From the NCBI GenBank assembly GCA_030599445.1, contig JAUVOA010000043.1, positions 1-9,443 on the forward strand: a stretch of 9,443 nucleotides of DNA. Direction: 5' to 3'. Origin of the DNA: Atribacterota bacterium. Its GTDB lineage: Bacteria > Atribacterota > Phoenicimicrobiia > Phoenicimicrobiales > Phoenicimicrobiaceae. Each line of letters opens with the position of its first letter. Position 1 is the stretch's first letter. A program made the position numbers and the translations under genes. This document shows, one piece after another, positions 6,204 to 9,443 of the stretch. Below the pieces are notes generated by a model, which ran no database searches, was not told the DNA's origin, and saw only the letters and a program-made list of their open reading frames with translations.

Positions 6204-7031
6204 ATGAAAGATATTGGAAATTTCTTAAGAGAGAGAAGGGAAGCAAGGGGGATTTCTTTAATTGAGGTAGAGAAAGATTTAAAGATACGTAAAAAATATT
6301 TGCAAGCCCTTGAAGAAGGTAATATAGATGCAATTCCCGGCAAAACTTATCTTATTGGATATTTGAGAAATTATAGTAAATATCTGGGTATAGACGATGA
6401 AAATATTAATCTGATAATTCAAACCTATAATGATTTAAGAAAACAAAAGGCTAGTTTAGAAAAAACTAAAGAAAATAATGTCTACCTTAAAACGAAGGAT
6501 AGATCTATATTTGAGAAAAAAAAGTTTTTCTTTCCTATTAAGTATGTTTATTTAACCAGCTTTGTTCTTATAATCTTTATTGGATTATTATTATTAAGCC
6601 GTTCTCTTAAAGAAGCCCAGGATTTTCCGGTTCCTTCGCCTGAAATCGGAAACGAAACTGACATAAATATCGGGGAAGAAGCGAGCGATATAAGCACTTT
6701 AACTGAAGAATTTATTGAATCAGAAGCAGAAGCTATTATTGCAGAATATTCAACAGAAGATAGTGTTTTAGCTGAAAAATTACCTGCCCTAAAATTGATA
6801 GCCAATGACAAAGCTTGGGTAAAAATTCTTTCCGAAGATAAAGTTATATTTGAGGGAATATTATTCGAAGATGAAGAATATTTTTGGGAAACTGACCAAG
6901 TTTTAGAAATTATCACTGAATACCCGACTAAAATTGAAGTATATTATGATGATGAATCAATTGAGATTAGTAAAGGAACCATTGATAATTACCTTCTAAA
7001 ATATAATTTTAATCCTACACAAAATATTTAA
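6204..7031 (+). CDS. rodZ: RodZ-like cell-shape protein: HTH domain, one membrane span, DUF4115
   Basis: RodZ links the MreB actin-like filament to the membrane and the cell-wall elongation machinery. The 275-residue protein shows the expected order. A cytoplasmic helix-turn-helix of the HTH_25 type spans about residues 1-75 (FLRERREARGISLIEVEKDL, then KYLQALEEGNIDAIPG and YLIGYLRNYSKYLGI). A basic juxtamembrane stretch (KKKFFF, 105-110) and a single hydrophobic span (about 114-132) follow, then an acidic linker (about 140-190) and a C-terminal DUF4115 beta domain (about 195-270, with KAWVKIL around Trp205). GGAG at 6186-6189 is 14 nt before the ATG, a long spacing, but a stop at 6192 excludes anything much further upstream. 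In Bacillus the corresponding gene (ymfM) also lies between spoIIIE/importer genes and recA. MreB itself is not in the window. Confidence 0.88.
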   Translation: MKDIGNFLRERREARGISLIEVEKDLKIRKKYLQALEEGNIDAIPGKTYLIGYLRNYSKYLGIDDENINLIIQTYNDLRKQKASLEKTKENNVYLKTKDRSIFEKKKFFFPIKYVYLTSFVLIIFIGLLLLSRSLKEAQDFPVPSPEIGNETDINIGEEASDISTLTEEFIESEAEAIIAEYSTEDSVLAEKLPALKLIANDKAWVKILSEDKVIFEGILFEDEEYFWETDQVLEIITEYPTKIEVYYDDESIEISKGTIDNYLLKYNFNPTQNI

Positions 7032-7041
7032 TGTTTTTAAG

Positions 7042-7079
7042 TATACCCTGCTAAGTGAGTAACTGCTATGCAGGGTATA
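7042..7079 (+). terminator. 10-bp inverted repeat after rodZ, possible terminator or RNA element
   Basis: TATACCCTGC (7042-7051) and GCAGGGTATA (7070-7079) are perfect reverse complements separated by 18 nt. The loop can add a small AGT/ACT stem (7054-7056 with 7062-7064). It begins 10 bases after the rodZ stop, where a terminator could sit, but no T tract follows and the loop is long. It could equally be a processing site or a dispersed repeat. The next gene starts 45 bases later. Confidence 0.45.
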
Positions 7080-7123
7080 GAAATTTAACATAAAAACAGA
7101 ACAGTTAGGAATATATTAAAACT

Positions 7124-7687
7124 GTGGGAAAGATATTTCTACTAAAACCAGCCAAATTCATAATAAGTATGTTTACCTCTGATAAATGTCTATTTAGTCT
7201 ATATAAAGAGGAGTTAATAAAAAGGTTTGGAGAAGTTGATTTCGAGAGCAACGTTCAGCCTTTTAATTTTACAGATTATTACGAAAAGGAATTTGGTAAA
7301 AATTTAGTACAAAAATTATTTTCCTTTTCCGCTCTGATTAGACAAGATGAACTTGCAGAAATTAAAATAATTACCAATGATTTAGAAAATAATAATATAG
7401 ACAAAAATATCAAAAAAAACATAACCCATCATAAACGAAAAATAAATCTTGATCCGGGGTATATTACCCTGGATAAATATATTCTTGCAAGTACTAAAAA
7501 TGGACCATCCAGAATTTACCTGAATCAAGGGATATATGCTGAAATTACTCTTAGATTTATAAATAAATCATTTGTTCCCTGTGAGTATACCTATCCTAAT
7601 TATAAGACTAACGAGTATATAAATTTTTTAAATTCAGTTAGACTAAAATACAAATTACAACTAAGAGAGAACTCAAATAAAATATAA
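7124..7687 (+). CDS. DUF4416 family protein of unknown function
   Basis: At 187 residues this has the usual length of DUF4416 proteins, a family with no established function as far as I know. Conserved stretches match my recollection of the family: KPAKFIISMFTSD near the N-terminus (8-20), RFGEVDFES then FTDYYEKEFG (49-58), LDPGY (109-113) followed by ASTKNGPSRIYL, GIYAEITLRF (136-145), and TYPNYKT near the C-terminus. No signal peptide or membrane span is visible, so it should be cytoplasmic. The start is GTG. The ribosome site is weak (TTAGGA, ending at 7110, about 13 nt before), but the family's conserved N-terminus begins just after it. It sits 30 bases before thpR, probably in one transcript, hinting at a housekeeping role, but nothing in the sequence reveals a reaction. 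Confidence 0.82.
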   Translation: MGKIFLLKPAKFIISMFTSDKCLFSLYKEELIKRFGEVDFESNVQPFNFTDYYEKEFGKNLVQKLFSFSALIRQDELAEIKIITNDLENNNIDKNIKKNITHHKRKINLDPGYITLDKYILASTKNGPSRIYLNQGIYAEITLRFINKSFVPCEYTYPNYKTNEYINFLNSVRLKYKLQLRENSNKI

Positions 7688-7717
7688 ATAGAATAATAGG
7701 GAGTTAATTATAATAAT

Positions 7718-8290
7718 TTGGAAAAAATAAGGACCTTTATTGCCGTTAATTTAAATCCGGAGATAAAAGAATATTTAACTTCTCTTCAAAATAACCTGAA
7801 TATTCCTGAAACTAGAATAAAATGGGTTGAAAAAAACAACTTACACCTCACAATGAAATTTTTGGGGTACATATCGTTAGAACAAACGGAATTAACAAAA
7901 TTAGAGTTAAAAGAAATAGCCAGTCGATATAGTCCATTCATTATAAGATTATCTTCTAATATTGGAGTATTTCCAACTTACAAGATGCCCCGAATAATCT
8001 GGGTAGGAATTAAAGAAGGTATAAGCGAATTAAAAGAGTTATATAATTCTATAGAAAATAAATTGTCCAATAAAGGCTTCCCCAGGGAAGATAAAGATTT
8101 TTCCGGCCATATAACCATGGGAAGGGTGAAATATATTAGAGATAAGACTAATTTTATTCAAATATTAAAAAGAATTGAGATAAATAACTTTACCCAAGAG
8201 GTTAACAGTATTGACCTCATGGAAAGCAAATTAACCCCAAATGGACCCATATATAATATAGCAGCTAAATTCCCCCTGTTAAAACAGTAA
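7718..8290 (+). CDS. thpR: RNA 2',3'-cyclic phosphodiesterase ThpR (2H phosphoesterase, LigT family)
   Basis: This enzyme of the 2H superfamily opens 2',3'-cyclic phosphates on RNA to 2'-phosphates, and E. coli members can also join or cleave 2'-5' RNA linkages. The 190 residues match the family length. Both catalytic HxT motifs are present: His43-Leu-Thr45 in NNLHLTMKFLG and His131-Ile-Thr133 in FSGHITMGRVK. The N-terminus RTFIAVNL is also typical. The start is TTG; AGGGAG at 7698-7703 lies 14 nt upstream, longer than usual, and no better start precedes the conserved first strand. The protein should be cytoplasmic. It lies 30 bases after the DUF4416 gene and 65 before recA. thpR next to recA (often with cinA) is a neighbourhood I recall from several bacterial groups. 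The physiological role in bacteria remains unclear. Confidence 0.93.
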   Translation: MEKIRTFIAVNLNPEIKEYLTSLQNNLNIPETRIKWVEKNNLHLTMKFLGYISLEQTELTKLELKEIASRYSPFIIRLSSNIGVFPTYKMPRIIWVGIKEGISELKELYNSIENKLSNKGFPREDKDFSGHITMGRVKYIRDKTNFIQILKRIEINNFTQEVNSIDLMESKLTPNGPIYNIAAKFPLLKQ

Positions 8291-8355
8291 AAATCATAAA
8301 TATTGTTAAAATATTTATTAAAATAAATAAGAAATATAAAGGAGTAAACTAAAAA

Positions 8356-9399
8356 ATGACTGACAAAATGCAACAAAATAACCCGGAAAGAGAAAAAGCA
8401 TTAAATGTAGCCATGCAGAACATTGAACAAAAATTCGGAAAAGGTTCCATAATGAAATTAGGAGACCGCCCTAAGATTTCTGGAAGTAACAGTATTTCAA
8501 CAGGTTCATTGAGCTTAGATATCGCTCTTGGAATAGGTGGAGTCCCACGAGGGAGAGTAATAGAGATTTTTGGACCTGAAGCCTCCGGGAAGACTACACT
8601 CGCTTTACATATTATAGCTGAAGCTCAAAAAAATGATGGCATCGCTGCTTTTATTGATGCTGAACATGCTTTGGACCCAAACTATGCTAAAAACATTGGG
8701 ATTAATATAGATGAATTAATCATATCTCAACCCGATACCGGTGAACAAGCTTTAGAAATTGCTGAATCTTTAGTTAGAAGTAATGCGGTTGATGTTATTG
8801 TGATAGATTCAGTTGCTGCTTTGGTACCTAAAGCAGAAATAGAAGGTAATATGGGAGATTCCTATATGGGATTACAAGCAAGATTAATGTCTCAGGCTTT
8901 AAGAAAACTCACAGCTATCATTAGTAAGTCAAGAACTACAACTGTATTTGTAAATCAAATTAGAGAAAAGATTGGTATCTTTTTTGGTAATCCTGAAACT
9001 ACTCCTGGTGGCAGAGCGCTCAAGTTTTATTCTACCGTTAGAATGGATATTAGAAGAAAGGCAACCATTAAAAAAGATGAAGATAATATCGGAATAACAG
9101 CTAAGGTGAAGGTGGTAAAAAATAAATTAGCCCCTCCCTTCAAAGAAACAATGTTTGATATAATTTTTGGTAAAGGAATATCCAAAGAAGGGGATATTAT
9201 CGATCTCGGTATTAAATATAATATATTACAAAAATCAGGAGTTTGGATATCTTATAATAATATAAGATTTGGGCAGGGACGTGAAAACTGTAAAACATAT
9301 CTGCAAGAACATCCTGAAATTGCAAAAGAGATAGAAAACAAAATATTGACAACCGCCGGGCTTGATAAAAGAATAAGTAAAGAGGTTCCAAAAAAATAA
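8356..9399 (+). CDS. recA: Recombinase RecA
   Basis: RecA forms ATP-dependent filaments on single-stranded DNA, pairs homologous strands and triggers LexA-type self-cleavage. The gene is complete at 347 residues. Visible motifs: Walker A GPEASGKTT (73-81), FIDAEHALD with catalytic Glu103, Walker B VIVIDSVAALVP with Asp151, the conserved VFVNQIREKIG, the DNA-binding loop L2 region FFGNPETTPGGRALKFYS, and the C-terminal RFGQGRENCKTYL. The C-terminus ends KRISKEVPKK, basic rather than the acidic tail known from E. coli. GGAG at 8341-8344 is 11 nt before ATG 8356; a second in-frame ATG at 8368 is less likely. I see no recognisable LexA box of the E. coli or Bacillus type in the 65 bases upstream, so SOS control is not shown. 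The other genes of the group precede it on the same strand with small gaps. Confidence 0.98.
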   Translation: MTDKMQQNNPEREKALNVAMQNIEQKFGKGSIMKLGDRPKISGSNSISTGSLSLDIALGIGGVPRGRVIEIFGPEASGKTTLALHIIAEAQKNDGIAAFIDAEHALDPNYAKNIGINIDELIISQPDTGEQALEIAESLVRSNAVDVIVIDSVAALVPKAEIEGNMGDSYMGLQARLMSQALRKLTAIISKSRTTTVFVNQIREKIGIFFGNPETTPGGRALKFYSTVRMDIRRKATIKKDEDNIGITAKVKVVKNKLAPPFKETMFDIIFGKGISKEGDIIDLGIKYNILQKSGVWISYNNIRFGQGRENCKTYLQEHPEIAKEIENKILTTAGLDKRISKEVPKK

Positions 9400-9443
9400 A
9401 TAAAATTACTTCTATAAATTATGATAAAAAAGATGTTAGCCAA
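9400..9443. other. Downstream flank of recA, no supportable feature
   Basis: These 44 AT-rich bases hold no hairpin or terminator. An ATG at 9421 opens seven codons (MIKKMLA) before the window ends and could begin the next gene, but there is no ribosome binding site in front of it and too little sequence to judge. Confidence 0.5.

Noticed and set aside
6548..6916. 122-codon minus-strand ORF, Ser/Ile-rich, antisense to rodZ
   Set aside because: Its composition is explained as the complement of the acidic linker and DUF4115 codons of rodZ; no start signal seen.
8296..8318. 9-bp inverted repeat ATAAATATT/AATATTTAT upstream of recA as an SOS operator or terminator
   Set aside because: It has no G-C pair, and such palindromes arise readily by chance in AT-rich DNA; it matches neither the E. 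coli nor the Bacillus LexA box.
9421..9443. Start of a next gene (MIKKMLA...), perhaps recX
   Set aside because: Only seven codons are visible and there is no ribosome binding site in front; not enough to support a gene or a name.
1..9443. Mobile element, CRISPR array, defence or toxin-antitoxin system
   Set aside because: I looked for transposase or integrase motifs, regularly spaced repeats and small paired ORFs on both strands and found none; the content is housekeeping genes plus one transporter.

Overview
This window is ordinary chromosomal DNA from an AT-rich bacterium. Genes are densely packed on the + strand and have strong AGGAGG-type ribosome binding sites. Four of the eight visible starts are non-ATG. 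The substrate-binding protein has a signal-peptidase-I-type signal with no convincing lipobox, which fits a cell with an outer membrane better than a Gram-positive, but this is weak evidence. The low-complexity intergenic repeats resemble those I recall from uncultured anaerobic phyla. Atribacterota-like or a deep Firmicutes/Thermotogae-like lineage is my best guess, at low confidence.

Layout. Bases 3-809 are the 3' end of ftsK/spoIIIE (DNA translocase). Bases 810-1329 are a 520-base non-coding stretch with short tandem repeats, a GACAGGCG palindrome, a perfect AT-only inverted repeat and a structured leader with a possible 12-codon upstream ORF. Bases 1330-6104 hold a complete nucleoside-type (BMP/PnrA/YufNOPQ-like) ABC importer operon: periplasmic binding protein, double-domain ATPase and two BPD_transp_2 permeases. 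A perfect 18-bp hairpin separates the binding-protein gene from the rest. Bases 6130-6158 look like a sigma-70 promoter. Bases 6204-9399 hold a rodZ-like gene, a DUF4416 gene, thpR (2H phosphoesterase) and recA. The last 44 bases contain no supportable gene.

How the genes fit together. The importer operon is self-contained and probably brings purine or other nucleosides into the cell. The flanking genes are housekeeping genes for chromosome segregation (FtsK), cell shape (RodZ), RNA/2'-5' phosphodiester metabolism (ThpR) and recombination (RecA). The order ftsK - BMP-ABC importer - rodZ - ... - recA resembles the spoIIIE-BMP/ABC-ymfM-pgsA-cinA-recA neighbourhood I recall from Bacilli and Clostridia, with DUF4416 and thpR where pgsA/cinA would be expected.

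I see no mobile element, CRISPR array, tRNA, rRNA or defence/toxin system. The points most worth a second look are the non-coding ones: the 1192-1329 leader, the 2397-2438 hairpin with the ATPase start just after it, the repeat cluster at 811-1055 and the inverted repeat at 7042-7079.
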